Below are positions 15,321 through 25,026 of a DNA stretch of 41,237 nucleotides, one piece after another. The stretch covers positions 1 to 41,237 of the forward strand of contig JAFEEA010000009.1 of the NCBI GenBank assembly GCA_018241335.1, written 5' to 3'. The position numbers were made by a program, and so were the translations under genes. This DNA comes from Pseudomonadota bacterium (GTDB lineage Bacteria; Pseudomonadota; Alphaproteobacteria; Caulobacterales; Caulobacteraceae). The notes beneath the pieces were generated by a model that saw only the letters and a list, made by a program, of their open reading frames with translations, searched no databases and was not told where the DNA came from. Numbering within the stretch: position 1 is the stretch's first letter; each line of letters opens with the position of its first letter.

Positions 15321-16718
15321 TCAGGCGTCCGGGATCAGGGCGCCCGGGTTCATGATCCCGGCCGGGTCCACCGCCGCCTTGACGCGCCGCAGCAGGGCCG
15401 TGGCCTCCGGCCCCAGCTCGGTCTCCAGCCAACCCCTCCGTACACGTCCTATCCCGTGATGGTGGGACAGGCTGCCGCCGTTGTCGGCCGTGGCCTGCAT
15501 GATCCGCCGCCAGCACTCCATGTAGGTCGCCTCCATGACCGCCGGCCCGGCGGTCTGCACCGCGAAGGTGAAGTAGAGGTTCAGGCCGCTGCGATAGACG
15601 TGGGACGAGTGGGCCGACGCGGCCATGCAGCCCTCGACCTCTTTCAGCGACGCCACGGCCGCGTCGTAGACCGCCGCGATCCTGGTCCAGTCGGCCGACA
15701 CCTCCACCGTGTCGGCGACGATGTTGCGCGACAGGATGGCGTCCCAGCCGGGCACGTTGTTTCGGTGGCCCAGCCAGTGCTCGACCACGTCGGCGGGGGC
15801 GGCGGCGACGCCCATCTCGGCGGCCAGGGCGGCCACGGCGGCGGTCTCGGCGGCGACAAGGGCGGCGGGGCCCTCGTGCACCATCAGGATCGCGCACTTG
15901 GTCAGCCGCGCGTCCATGCGCCGGCTCTCGCGCTCGTCGTACTGGCGCATCACCGGCGGGCGCCAGCCACGCTGCACGATCTCGCGCTGCAGGGCGAAGC
16001 CGGCGCGCATGTCCGCCGCCTCGAAACAGGTCAGGGCCCGCGCCTCCGCCGCCCGGCGCAAGGAGAAGGTCCCCCCCGTGATCACCCCCATCGTCCCCTC
16101 GGAGCCCAGCATCAGGTGGCGCAGGTCCGGCCCGGCCGAGGCGCGCGGACCCTTGCCCAGCACCACCAGGTCGCCATTCGGCAGCACCGCCTCGATGGAA
16201 TGGACGATGTCCTCGATGTTGCCGTAGGCGGTGGAGAACTGGCCGGACGCCCGCGTCGCGATCCAGCCGCCCACGGTGGAGATGGCCACCGACTGCGGCC
16301 AGTGGCCGATGGTCAGGCCCCGCGCCGCCACCGCGTCCTCCGCCGCCTGGCCGTTCATGCCGGCGTCGAAGCTGGCCAGCAGGTTCTCCGGGTCGATGGA
16401 GCGCACCGCGCCCATCGCGCCCATATCCAGCACCACGGCGTCGGCGCTGGCGATGGTCCCGCCCACCACGCCGCTGCCGAGGCCGAACGGCAGCAGGGCG
16501 ACGCCCGCCTCGCCCGCCCACCGCACGATCTTCTGCACCTCGGCCACGGAGGTCGGCCGCACCACAGCCGCCGGTCGCGGCGCCGGGGTTCCGGCCAGGT
16601 CGCGCACGTGGCTGACCATCCAGTAGTCGTGCCGCCGCGCCTCGAGCACCGCTGGGTCGGCGATCACGCGGCCAGGGCCCAGCAGGCTCTCCAGGACGTC
16701 GGGAACGGAATGGGTCAA
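15321..16718 (-). CDS. FAD-binding oxidase, alkyl-DHAP synthase-like (AGPS/VAO family)
   Basis: A 465-residue flavoprotein of the vanillyl-alcohol-oxidase fold. The FAD half has RPTSVAEVQKIVRWAGE, LPFGLGSGVVGG, and the AGPS-type box STVGGWIATRASGQFS / AYGNIEDIV. The cap domain ends with LSHHHGIGRVRRGWL, which in alkyl-dihydroxyacetone-phosphate synthases holds the catalytic histidines. AGPS swaps the acyl group of acyl-DHAP for a fatty alcohol, making ether lipids, but bacterial relatives also include glycolate- and lactate-type oxidases. The start is TTG at 16718 with weak GAGA upstream. It lies between GlpD, which makes DHAP, and a GlpK-like kinase, which favours an alkyl-glycerol or triose-phosphate role. 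Confidence 0.8.
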   Translation of the reverse strand: MTHSVPDVLESLLGPGRVIADPAVLEARRHDYWMVSHVRDLAGTPAPRPAAVVRPTSVAEVQKIVRWAGEAGVALLPFGLGSGVVGGTIASADAVVLDMGAMGAVRSIDPENLLASFDAGMNGQAAEDAVAARGLTIGHWPQSVAISTVGGWIATRASGQFSTAYGNIEDIVHSIEAVLPNGDLVVLGKGPRASAGPDLRHLMLGSEGTMGVITGGTFSLRRAAEARALTCFEAADMRAGFALQREIVQRGWRPPVMRQYDERESRRMDARLTKCAILMVHEGPAALVAAETAAVAALAAEMGVAAAPADVVEHWLGHRNNVPGWDAILSRNIVADTVEVSADWTRIAAVYDAAVASLKEVEGCMAASAHSSHVYRSGLNLYFTFAVQTAGPAVMEATYMECWRRIMQATADNGGSLSHHHGIGRVRRGWLETELGPEATALLRRVKAAVDPAGIMNPGALIPDA

Positions 16719-16792
16719 GGTCGTTCTCTCGTTATTTTAGTTTTGATTTGAATAAGAAATTGGGCGCGACGCCCCTCCAGCGGAGAGCCCCC
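16719..16792 (-). promoter_or_regulatory. AT-rich spacer between glpD and the AGPS-like gene
   Basis: About 30 bases here (16731-16761) are almost all A and T, very unlike the surrounding sequence. On the minus strand they contain TAAAAT, which could be a -10 element for the downstream AGPS-like and kinase genes, but no good -35 sits at the right distance. It may be an internal promoter or a protein-binding site. Evidence is composition and position only. Confidence 0.35.
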
Positions 16793-18376
<1,584 letters not shown>

Positions 18377-18479
18377 GGCTGCGGCGCGGTCCTTCCCGTC
18401 TTCTCCGGCGCATCTAGGACGCCGGACGTAGCGTCAGCCTACCGCAAGGTTAGGCGCCCCGCTTCCTCGGTCGGTTCGA

Positions 18480-19679
18480 TCAATCCGCCACGGTCGGGCG
18501 GCCGAACAGGGTCAAGGTCGCGATGGCCGCCACCGCCACCAGGGGCAACAGCGCCATCAGCACGCCGTTCGCCCCGAACCCCAGCCCCAGCAACGCCGCC
18601 GCCAGCAACGGCCCCAGGATCGCGCCCACGCGGCCGACCCCGACCATGGCGCCCGTCCCCGACCCGCGCATCACCACGGCATAGAAGCCGGGGGCGAGGC
18701 CGTACATCATCAGGGGCGCGGCGCTGGTGAAGGCGCCTGCCGCGAAGCCCGCCGCCCCGGCCGACGCCAGGTCGGGTCCCGCCCAGGCCAGGCCGATCAG
18801 CGAGGCGGCCGTGCAGGCGTACCAGACGGCCATGATCCGGCCCCGGCGCCCGCGGTCCAGCAGCGGCGCCAGGGTCAGCACCCCGGCCGCCCCGCCCAGG
18901 TTGAAGAGCATCGACACCAGGCTGGCGTGCGTCTTCGCCACGCCCTTGGCGCTCATCAGGGTCGGCAGCCAGTTGAGCAGCAGATAGAGGGTCAGCAGGG
19001 CCGCGAAGGAGGCCGACCACAGCAGCAGGGTGGTCGCCGCCCGCCCCTGGCCGAACAACACCTGCGGAAGGCCCGCGCCCGCCTCGCCGGGCGCGGCGCT
19101 GGCCGCCTTGAAGCGCGGCGATTCCGGCAGCGCCGCCACCATCGCCGCCGCCAGGCCCAGCGGCAGGGCCGCGCCCACGTGGAAAATGTCGCGCCAGCCC
19201 GCCACCGCCGCCACCGCCCCGGCCGAGGCCGCGCCGAAAGGCATGCCGGCGGTCGCCAGGGTGACGATCAGCGGCCGCCGCGCCTCACCCACCGATTCCG
19301 CCGACAGGGCGATCAGGTTCGGCATGGCCCCGCCCAGGCCCAGCCCCGCCAGCAGGCGGATGACCAGCAGGCTCCTCAGGTCCCAGGCCCAGACGGTGAC
19401 GAAGGAGAAAACGCCCAGCACCACCAGCGAGCCGATCAGGGTCCAGCGACGCCCGACCCGGTCGGCCAGCCGCCCGATCAGCACCGCGCCGACCAGCAGG
19501 CCGACGATGCTGGCGCTGAACACCGGCCCGAGCTGGTCGCGCGTCAGGGCCAGGGTGGGCGCCATCCTGGGCGCCGCCACCCCCATCGACTGCACGTCGA
19601 ACCCTTCGGCCAGGGCCGCCAGGAAGCACAGCCCCAGCGTCCACGCGGTCCGCCGCGGCCCGGCGTCGATCGAATCCAT
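18480..19679 (-). CDS. MFS transporter, aromatic acid:H+ symporter (AAHS) type
   Basis: A 399-residue inner-membrane transporter with twelve predicted helices. The N-terminus has the AAHS pattern LAALAEGFDVQSMGVAAP (charged Glu and Asp in helix 1) and the MFS loop motif GRLADRVGRRWTL between helices 2 and 3, followed by RLLAGLGLGGAMPNLIAL. It would import an organic acid with protons. The shortened central loop and length just under 400 residues are normal for the family. The start at 19679 (MDSID) has GGGGGAG upstream; an in-frame start five residues earlier would overlap this site. No aromatic catabolic genes are adjacent, so the substrate is open. Confidence 0.87.
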   Translation of the reverse strand: MDSIDAGPRRTAWTLGLCFLAALAEGFDVQSMGVAAPRMAPTLALTRDQLGPVFSASIVGLLVGAVLIGRLADRVGRRWTLIGSLVVLGVFSFVTVWAWDLRSLLVIRLLAGLGLGGAMPNLIALSAESVGEARRPLIVTLATAGMPFGAASAGAVAAVAGWRDIFHVGAALPLGLAAAMVAALPESPRFKAASAAPGEAGAGLPQVLFGQGRAATTLLLWSASFAALLTLYLLLNWLPTLMSAKGVAKTHASLVSMLFNLGGAAGVLTLAPLLDRGRRGRIMAVWYACTAASLIGLAWAGPDLASAGAAGFAAGAFTSAAPLMMYGLAPGFYAVVMRGSGTGAMVGVGRVGAILGPLLAAALLGLGFGANGVLMALLPLVAVAAIATLTLFGRPTVAD

Positions 19680-19756
19680 GGTCGGCTCCCCCAAGGCGGG
19701 GCATCAGAGCCGAAGCCGCGGCGCGCGGCAACGGGCCGGCCGTCAGGCGGGCATCG

Positions 19757-19936
19757 TCAGGGCGGCGTCGGGCCGCCGATCTGCGCCAGCCGCGCGCGGG
19801 CCCGCTCGGCCACGGCCTTGGCGTCCTCGATCTCCTCCGCCGTGCCGGTCTCCAGGGCGTTCTTCAGATAGGCGTCGATGGCCGCCGCGTCGGTCAGGTA
19901 TTCGGCGGGGTCGAAGTCGAAGACGTGCAGGGTCAT
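19757..19936 (-). CDS. Small antitoxin-like protein (59 aa)
   Basis: A 59-residue ORF translating to MTLHVFDFDPAEYLTD, AAAIDAYLKNALETG, then TAEEIEDAKAVAERARARLA and a short Gly-Pro end. The first 40 residues match the opening of the addiction-module antidote family (FDxAEYL, DIxAYLxxALE), whose members normally continue into a helix-turn-helix domain to reach about 100 residues. Here the HTH is absent. GGGAGG sits 6 bases before the ATG, a strong ribosome-binding site, so it is likely translated. No RelE/HigB-like toxin lies next to it. It may be a truncated orphan antitoxin or a stand-alone helical protein. Below the size cut-off of ordinary ORF lists. Confidence 0.6.
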   Translation of the reverse strand: MTLHVFDFDPAEYLTDAAAIDAYLKNALETGTAEEIEDAKAVAERARARLAQIGGPTPP

Positions 19937-20029
19937 GGCGGCCTCCCGGGAACCAGGCCAAGACCTATCGCCCCGCTCCGCCCTGCGATTTGATCCGCCG
20001 CAAATCGAACCGCCGGCCGCGCCCTGCGG

Positions 20030-21592
20030 CTAGCCTGCCAGCCGCGCCGCCATGTGCTCGGCGATCATCACCGTGGTCAGGTGCGTGTTGGCCCGGGGCA
20101 CGAAGGGCATGACCGAGGCGTCGATCACCCGCAGACCTGCGACGCCCAGCACCCGGCAGTCGGTGTCGACCACCGCGGCCGGGTCGTGCTCCGCGCCCAT
20201 CGGGCAGGTGCTGGTGGCGTGCTGGGTGTCGCCGGCGTTCTTGAGGGCGTAGGCGTCGATCTCGTCGTCACTGGCGTCCGCCCGCAGCCGGATCTCCGGC
20301 TCGCCGATGGCCGTCACGGCCGGCCGCCTCGACAAGGCCAACAGCCGGCGCACGCCGTCCCGCATCCGCTCGCGGTCGGAGGGGTCGGCCAGCATGTTCT
20401 GCTCCAGCACCGGCTGAGCCATCGGGTCGGCCGACGCCAGGCTTAGGGTCCCGCGCGAGACGCACTGGTTGACCCACACGCCGATCAGGCCGAACACCGC
20501 CTCGCCCTGCGGCCCCTCGACGTGGTGGCCCAGGCTGTCGCCGAAGCGGTTCATGGCCACCATCATCATGTCGTTGGGACCGGCGCCGGCCAGGCCGGAC
20601 GAATAGCGCACGCAGGCGTTGGTGTGCCGGAACCCGGCCGGCGGGCGGGCATGAGCCATCAGCCGCACCGGCAGGAAGATGGCCGGATGGTCCTGGAACC
20701 CCTGCCCCACCGCCAGTCCCGCGCGCACCGCGATGCCGAGTTCGCCCAGGTGGTCCGCGGGCCCGATCCCCGAGCGCAACAGGATCGCGGGCGAATGCAC
20801 CGCCCCGGCGCACAGCAGCACCTCGCCGCCCCGGATCTCGCGCCAGGCTCCGTGCTGGAGCACACGCACCCCCACAGCCCGCGCCCCTTCGCCATCGCCG
20901 TCGAACAGCACCCGGTCCACGTGCGCCTCGCCGAACACGGCCAGGGTGTTTCGGCCCCGGGCAGGCTCCAGATAGGCGTCGTTGGTGCTGACCCGCGCGC
21001 CGTCGCGGCTGTTGATGGCGTAGGGCGACAGGCCCGTTGCCCCCGGCGCGTTATGGTCCTCGGCCCAGGCGTGGCCCTCGTCCAGCGCCGCCTCGGCCAT
21101 GGCCTGGTCCACCGCGCCCCACAGCGACACCGGCGCGCGATAGATCGGGATCGGCCCATCGGCCCCGTGATAGGGCCGCTCGCCATAGCGCAGGTCGCTC
21201 TCCAGGCGGTTCAGGGCCGGCAGGACGTCGGCGTAGGCCCAGCCGGGGCAGCCGGCGGCCGCCCAGTCGTCGTGGTCCTCCACCGTGGCGCGGATGGCGA
21301 TCTGGCCGTTGATCGCCGACGAGCCGCCGACCCCGCGGCCCCGCCAGTAGGTGCGCGGCTCCTGCGCCGCCGTCCGCCGCGACTTGAGGTCGTCCCAGCG
21401 ATAAGGCGCGAAGGCCTCACCGGTGATGATCTGGTGCGGATTGGGGCTGCGCATGGCCGTCGGGGTCTGGGCCGACAGGTAGTCCGGGCCGGCCTCGATC
21501 AGGGCGACCTGGGTGTTCGGCCGCGCCGACAGCCGCGCGGCCAGCACCGCCCCGGCCGATCCCGCGCCGACGATGACGTAGTCGTACTCCAT
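20030..21592 (-). CDS. GMC-family FAD oxidoreductase (choline/alcohol dehydrogenase-like)
   Basis: A 520-residue glucose-methanol-choline flavoenzyme. The FAD fold starts DYVIVGAGSAGAVLAARLS. GMC signature 1 is GRGVGGSSAINGQIAIRA and signature 2 GAVHSPAILLRSGIGP. The C-terminus keeps both catalytic regions: HATSTCPMG and the final VPRANTHLTTVMIAEHMA with its conserved His. The usual HPxGTCRMG is slightly altered. It would oxidise a primary or secondary alcohol to the carbonyl. ATG at 21592 is supported by GGGGAG. It is divergent from an ornithine-cyclodeaminase-like gene with an 88-base shared region, suggesting linked regulation. Confidence 0.9.
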   Translation of the reverse strand: MEYDYVIVGAGSAGAVLAARLSARPNTQVALIEAGPDYLSAQTPTAMRSPNPHQIITGEAFAPYRWDDLKSRRTAAQEPRTYWRGRGVGGSSAINGQIAIRATVEDHDDWAAAGCPGWAYADVLPALNRLESDLRYGERPYHGADGPIPIYRAPVSLWGAVDQAMAEAALDEGHAWAEDHNAPGATGLSPYAINSRDGARVSTNDAYLEPARGRNTLAVFGEAHVDRVLFDGDGEGARAVGVRVLQHGAWREIRGGEVLLCAGAVHSPAILLRSGIGPADHLGELGIAVRAGLAVGQGFQDHPAIFLPVRLMAHARPPAGFRHTNACVRYSSGLAGAGPNDMMMVAMNRFGDSLGHHVEGPQGEAVFGLIGVWVNQCVSRGTLSLASADPMAQPVLEQNMLADPSDRERMRDGVRRLLALSRRPAVTAIGEPEIRLRADASDDEIDAYALKNAGDTQHATSTCPMGAEHDPAAVVDTDCRVLGVAGLRVIDASVMPFVPRANTHLTTVMIAEHMAARLAG

Positions 21593-21680
21593 GCCGCCCG
21601 GCTCCCCGCGTTGCTTCCCCAACCATAGCGCCGCTAGTTCCACAGGCCTAAGGTTCCGCGCCATGTCGGCGGAGGGGCGA

Positions 21681-22622
21681 ATGCGGTTCATCGACCATGA
21701 CGAGGTCTGTCGGCGGCTGACCTACGAGGCCGCCATCCCCATTGTGCGCGAGGCGATGATCGCCTTGTCGGCCGGCCGAACCCGCCAGCTGCTGCGTTCG
21801 CTGATCCCGCTGGCGGGCGGGCGGGTGTTCGGCATCATGCCGGGCGCCCTGGGAGAGGCGGAGGCCTATGGCGCCAAGCTGATCAGCGTCTATCCCGACA
21901 ACTTCGACCGCGGCCTGCCCTCGCACCAGGGCCTGGTGATCCTGTTCGACCCCGAGAGCGGCGCGCCGGTCTGCGTGGTCGACGCCAGCGCCGTCACCGC
22001 CATCCGCACCGCCGCCGCCAGCGCCGTGGCCACCGACGCCCTGGCCCGCCCCGAAGCCCGGCGCCTGGCCATCCTGGGTTACGGCGAGCAGGCCGAGACC
22101 CACGCCCGCGCCATCGCCAAGGTCCGATCCCTGGTCGAGATCGTGGTCTGGGGTCGCTCGCCCGTCCGCGCCCAGGCCTTCGCCGGCCGCATGGAGGAGG
22201 CGCTCGGCCTGCCGGTGGTCGCCGCCGAGAGCGCCGAGGGTGCGGTGGCCGAGGCTGACATCGTCTGCACTGTCACCGGCGCGCGCGAGCCGATCCTGAA
22301 AGGCGCCTGGGTGCGGCCGGGCGCGCACGTCAACGTCGTCGGCTCGGGGTTCGCCGGCCCCACGGAAGTGGACAACGACCTGGTGGCCCGCTCGCGCTTC
22401 ATCGCCGACAGCCGCGAAGGCGTTCTGGTCCAGGGCGCGGAGTTCCTCAACGCCAAGGCCGCCGGCCTGGTGGGCGACGACCACATCGTGGCTGAGATCG
22501 GCCAGGTCCTGGCCGGGCAGGTCCCCGGCCGCACCGCGCCGGATCAGATCACCGTCTACAAGTCCCTGGGCCACGTGGTTCAGGACCTGGCCAGCGCCTG
22601 GGCCCTCTATGCGACCGAATGA
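21681..22622 (+). CDS. Ornithine cyclodeaminase / mu-crystallin family protein
   Basis: A 313-residue NAD(P)-dependent enzyme of the OCD/mu-crystallin family, which includes ornithine cyclodeaminase, alanine dehydrogenase and ketimine reductases. The substrate half has the conserved Lys in GAKLISVYPDN, then VVDASAVTAIRTAAASA. The Rossmann half has LAILGYGEQAETHARAI and later VNVVGSGFAG with DNDLVARSRF. The start at 21681 (MRFIDHDEV) is preferred because GGAGGGG lies 5 bases upstream and family members begin like this. An ATG at 21663 is in frame but has poorer context. The amino-acid or imine substrate is not evident. Confidence 0.88.
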   Translation: MRFIDHDEVCRRLTYEAAIPIVREAMIALSAGRTRQLLRSLIPLAGGRVFGIMPGALGEAEAYGAKLISVYPDNFDRGLPSHQGLVILFDPESGAPVCVVDASAVTAIRTAAASAVATDALARPEARRLAILGYGEQAETHARAIAKVRSLVEIVVWGRSPVRAQAFAGRMEEALGLPVVAAESAEGAVAEADIVCTVTGAREPILKGAWVRPGAHVNVVGSGFAGPTEVDNDLVARSRFIADSREGVLVQGAEFLNAKAAGLVGDDHIVAEIGQVLAGQVPGRTAPDQITVYKSLGHVVQDLASAWALYATE

Positions 22623-22688
22623 GCGGGCCGGGGCCGTTCACCATGTCGGTTAAGGTCCTGGTGACCGACGCACCTCAACTCCGGACAT

Positions 22689-22940
22689 ATGAGGACGGCG
22701 GCATCTCCCCGATTCGACCACGGCGCGGCGCTTCGCGTGCCGCCGGCGCATGACGCCGGCAACTGGCGCCTGCTGATGACCTGGCTCGGCCCCCAGGGCC
22801 GGCGGCTGGACCAGCCCGGCGCGGTGGAGGTCGACACCCCCAACGGCGCCCGCATAGCCCTGCCCGGCGACTGGATCGTGCTGTCTGTCAGCGGCGACTA
22901 TCACATCGCCGGCGCCGCGGGCCGCTGGGGCGCGGCCTAG
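22689..22940 (+). CDS. Small hypothetical protein (83 aa)
   Basis: An 83-residue protein, WRLLMTWLGPQGRR near residue 26 and ARIALPGDWIVLSVSGDYHI near the C-terminus. The GDWIVLSVSGDYHI stretch resembles the GDWIIRGVKGE-type strand pair found in small phage and bacterial proteins, but that likeness is only by eye. No signal peptide or membrane helix. ATG at 22689 lacks a strong Shine-Dalgarno. It follows the cyclodeaminase-like gene by 66 bases in the same direction and may be on its transcript. Its stop overlaps the start of a palindromic repeat. Confidence 0.5.
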   Translation: MRTAASPRFDHGAALRVPPAHDAGNWRLLMTWLGPQGRRLDQPGAVEVDTPNGARIALPGDWIVLSVSGDYHIAGAAGRWGAA

Positions 22941-23042
22941 AGCATTTTCCGATCTGTCAGGATCGGAAAATGGTCATAAGGTCTTTGAGTTAGAGCGTTT
23001 TCTGCGCCGAACCGGCATCCACTTCGGCGGAAATTGCTCTAG
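22937..23042. repeat. Complete TAGAGCA palindromic intergenic repeat with two hairpins
   Basis: The outer ends are an 8-bp inverted repeat, CTAGAGCA (22937-22944) and TGCTCTAG (23035-23042). Inside are an 11-bp perfect stem (22944-22954 with 22961-22971, loop TGTCAG) and a second imperfect stem (TAGAGCGTTTTCTG... against ...CGGAAATTGCTCTA). Elements of this style are common between genes in alphaproteobacteria. The last bases contain the stop codon of the PilZ gene and the first bases the stop of the small gene on the other side. It may serve as a bidirectional terminator, although neither hairpin has a T run. Confidence 0.75.
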
Positions 23043-23413
23043 AGCCCGCCCGCCCGCCGCGGCGTCAGCTCCAGCCAAAGATCCCGGATCCAGGACGGCG
23101 CGCCCTGCGCCGCGTCGGCCAGTTCCCAGCTCCGCCGCAGGATCAAGCCGCAGCGCAGGCCCCGCGACCAGGCCGTGGCGGTCATGTGTCCCTGGGCGTA
23201 CTTGGTCACCACCAGGAACGGCCCGGCCGGCACCGGCAAAGCCGACTTGATCTCCACCTGGGCGCCGGACCGGGACAGGTTGCGCACCACGCAGTCGGTG
23301 GTGAAGCCATTGTCCAGGAAAGCCAGCTTGCCGCCGAGATAGACCCGGCTGCGCAACTCGCGCCGTCGATCCTCGGCCTGGTTGTCGTTGACCGGGCCCC
23401 ACTCCACGCCCAT
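23039..23413 (-). CDS. PilZ domain protein
   Basis: A 124-residue single-domain PilZ protein, a probable cyclic-di-GMP receptor in the cytoplasm. The RxxxR element is in RRRELRSR (about 16-23) and the second binding motif is NLSRSGAQVEI (Asn45, Ser47, Gly50), matching (D/N)xSxxG. The beta-barrel continues through VVTKYAQGHMTATAWSRGLRCGL. c-di-GMP receptors of this size usually act by binding a partner protein. No partner is evident here. GGAG precedes the ATG at 23413. The stop codon TAG (23039-23041) is supplied by the palindromic repeat, which suggests the repeat trimmed or replaced the original end. Confidence 0.85.
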   Translation of the reverse strand: MGVEWGPVNDNQAEDRRRELRSRVYLGGKLAFLDNGFTTDCVVRNLSRSGAQVEIKSALPVPAGPFLVVTKYAQGHMTATAWSRGLRCGLILRRSWELADAAQGAPSWIRDLWLELTPRRAGGL

Positions 23414-23497
23414 GACGCGCTACTCCTACTCGACTCGTCCCGCGGTGGAACACACACAATCACAGGCTGCAAGGCGCGGGCCGCGCCGCGACCGGCC

Positions 23498-24544
23498 TCA
23501 GAGCGCCAGCCGGGACCCCTGGCGCCAGCGGGTCGGGGCGCCTTCCTGAGGCAGGGCGCCGCGCACGCTCATCGGGGCGAAATGGGCGCGGAACTCGGCC
23601 GGGGTCATGCCGGTGGTGCGTTTGAACAGGCTGCGGAAGAAGGCCACGTCATCGTAGCCGACCTCGGTGCTGATCGTCTGGATCGGCCGCCCGTCCCGTT
23701 CCAGCATGGCCTTGGCCGCCTCGATGCGCAGCGCCTGCAGATAGGCCGCCGGCATCCGCCCCGTGGCCGCCTTGAAGTGCCGCGCGAAGGTCTTGGCCCC
23801 CATCCCGGCCCGGTCGGCGAGCGCCTGGGTCGAAACGTCCTCGCGATAGTGGGCCTGCAGGTAGGCCTCCGCCGCGCGGATGCGCTCGTTGTCGTGCGGC
23901 TGCGAGACCGGCAGCACCGCATAGCTCGACTGATGAGTGCGCGGCATCGGCACCAGCAGGCACTTGGCCACCTGCAGGGCGATCTCGTGGCCGCACAGCT
24001 TCTCGACCAGGTACAGGCTGACGTCGATGGAGCCGCAGATGCCGCCGCTGCACAGCAGCCGGCTGTCCTCAGTCACGAAGACCTCGGGCCGCCAGAGAAC
24101 CTTGGGATAGCGCTCGGCCAGGCGGTCGGCCACCGCCCAGTGGGTGGTCGCCATGCGCCCGTCCAGCAACCCCGCCTCGGCCAGGTAGGCCGCGCCCATG
24201 CAAACCCCGGCGACATAGGCGCCCTGCTCGTAATGGCGCCGCAGCCAGGGCAGCAGGACGCTGTTCCTGACCAGGGTCAGGTCCAGCTCCAGGCCCGAGG
24301 TCGGGACGATGACGATGTCGGTGCGCTCGACGTCGGCGATGGACCCCTGCGGCGACAGGGCCACGCCATAGGGCGGACGGACCGCGTCGCCGCTCAGCGA
24401 CACGGTCCGCACGCGGAACGCCGGCTCGGGCGGGCGGTCGTGCAGTTCGTTCCAGAGGGCCCCTGCCGAATGGAAGATCTCCATCGGCATGATCGCCGTC
24501 GACGACATGCCGTCGTCCAGCAGCACCACCGTCACGTCCAGCAC
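23498..24544 (-). CDS. GlxA-type transcriptional regulator (DJ-1/PfpI plus AraC HTH)
   Basis: A 348-residue regulator with two parts. The N-terminal DJ-1/PfpI-like domain (about 1-190) shows VTVVLLDDGMSSTAIMPMEIF and the nucleophile-elbow region GVCMGAAYLAEAGLLDGR followed by TTHW. The C-terminal AraC/XylS domain (about 225-325) has two helix-turn-helix units, ALADRAGMGAKTFARHFKAAT and the classical ISTEVGYDDVAFFRSLFKR. It would bind DNA and respond to a small nitrogen compound or carbonyl. The GTG at 24544 is preferred because AAGGGG lies about 7 bases upstream and family N-termini start just there; ATG at 24574 is the alternative. It is 53 bases downstream of the DUF4242 gene on the same strand. 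Confidence 0.87.
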   Translation of the reverse strand: MLDVTVVLLDDGMSSTAIMPMEIFHSAGALWNELHDRPPEPAFRVRTVSLSGDAVRPPYGVALSPQGSIADVERTDIVIVPTSGLELDLTLVRNSVLLPWLRRHYEQGAYVAGVCMGAAYLAEAGLLDGRMATTHWAVADRLAERYPKVLWRPEVFVTEDSRLLCSGGICGSIDVSLYLVEKLCGHEIALQVAKCLLVPMPRTHQSSYAVLPVSQPHDNERIRAAEAYLQAHYREDVSTQALADRAGMGAKTFARHFKAATGRMPAAYLQALRIEAAKAMLERDGRPIQTISTEVGYDDVAFFRSLFKRTTGMTPAEFRAHFAPMSVRGALPQEGAPTRWRQGSRLAL

Positions 24545-24597
24545 GGGCCGCCCCTTTCCGTCACAAGGTCTCATGACAGGGCGCCGGGTTCCAGCCT

Positions 24598-24870
24598 TCA
24601 ACCGGCCGTGGTCGGGTCGATGGCGCCCGTGAGCTGGGTAACGCGGTTGGCGGGAAAGCCGCTCAGCCGCGCATGCTCATGGATCGCAGACTCGTCCTCG
24701 GCCAGGTAGACGCAGAAGGTCTTGTCCTCGGCCACGAACGACTGGACCCACTGCACCTTGGCGCCCAGCTTGGCCAGGGCGGCGTTGGAGGTGGCGGCGG
24801 CGCCCTTGAGCTGGTCGCCGGTCATCTTGTCGACGCCGGGGATATTCCGTTCGATCAAGTACTTCTTCAT
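24598..24870 (-). CDS. DUF4242 family protein (SCO4226-like)
   Basis: A 90-residue ferredoxin-fold protein. Features typical of DUF4242 are the opening KKYLIERNIPGVDK, the central strand VQWVQSFVAEDKTFCVYLAEDE, the helix AIHEHARLSGFPANR and the end TGAIDPTTAG. The Streptomyces relative SCO4226 is reported as a nickel-binding protein, and the His-rich HEHARLSG helix is the part to look at for metal binding. No enzyme activity is established. A GAGGAG is present upstream but further than normal (about 13 bases). Followed closely by the GlxA-type regulator, so probably cotranscribed. Confidence 0.85.
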   Translation of the reverse strand: MKKYLIERNIPGVDKMTGDQLKGAAATSNAALAKLGAKVQWVQSFVAEDKTFCVYLAEDESAIHEHARLSGFPANRVTQLTGAIDPTTAG

Positions 24871-25026
24871 GGGGGTTGCAAAGCTCCTCTTCAGGGAGGC
24901 GGGAAACTGCCCATGCCGGCGGCGCCGGGGTAGATAGTGATCCGGACAACCAGCGGGGGTGATCGCGCGCTGGCCTCGCCCGCGAATCCGGACAAGGATC
25001 GCGAACGACCAAGCGGGGGACCCACC

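Noticed and set aside
18405..18425. CCGGCG...CGCCGG hairpin near the glpD start as an operator
   Set aside because: A six-pair stem in very GC-rich DNA is expected by chance, and no regulator gene is adjacent.
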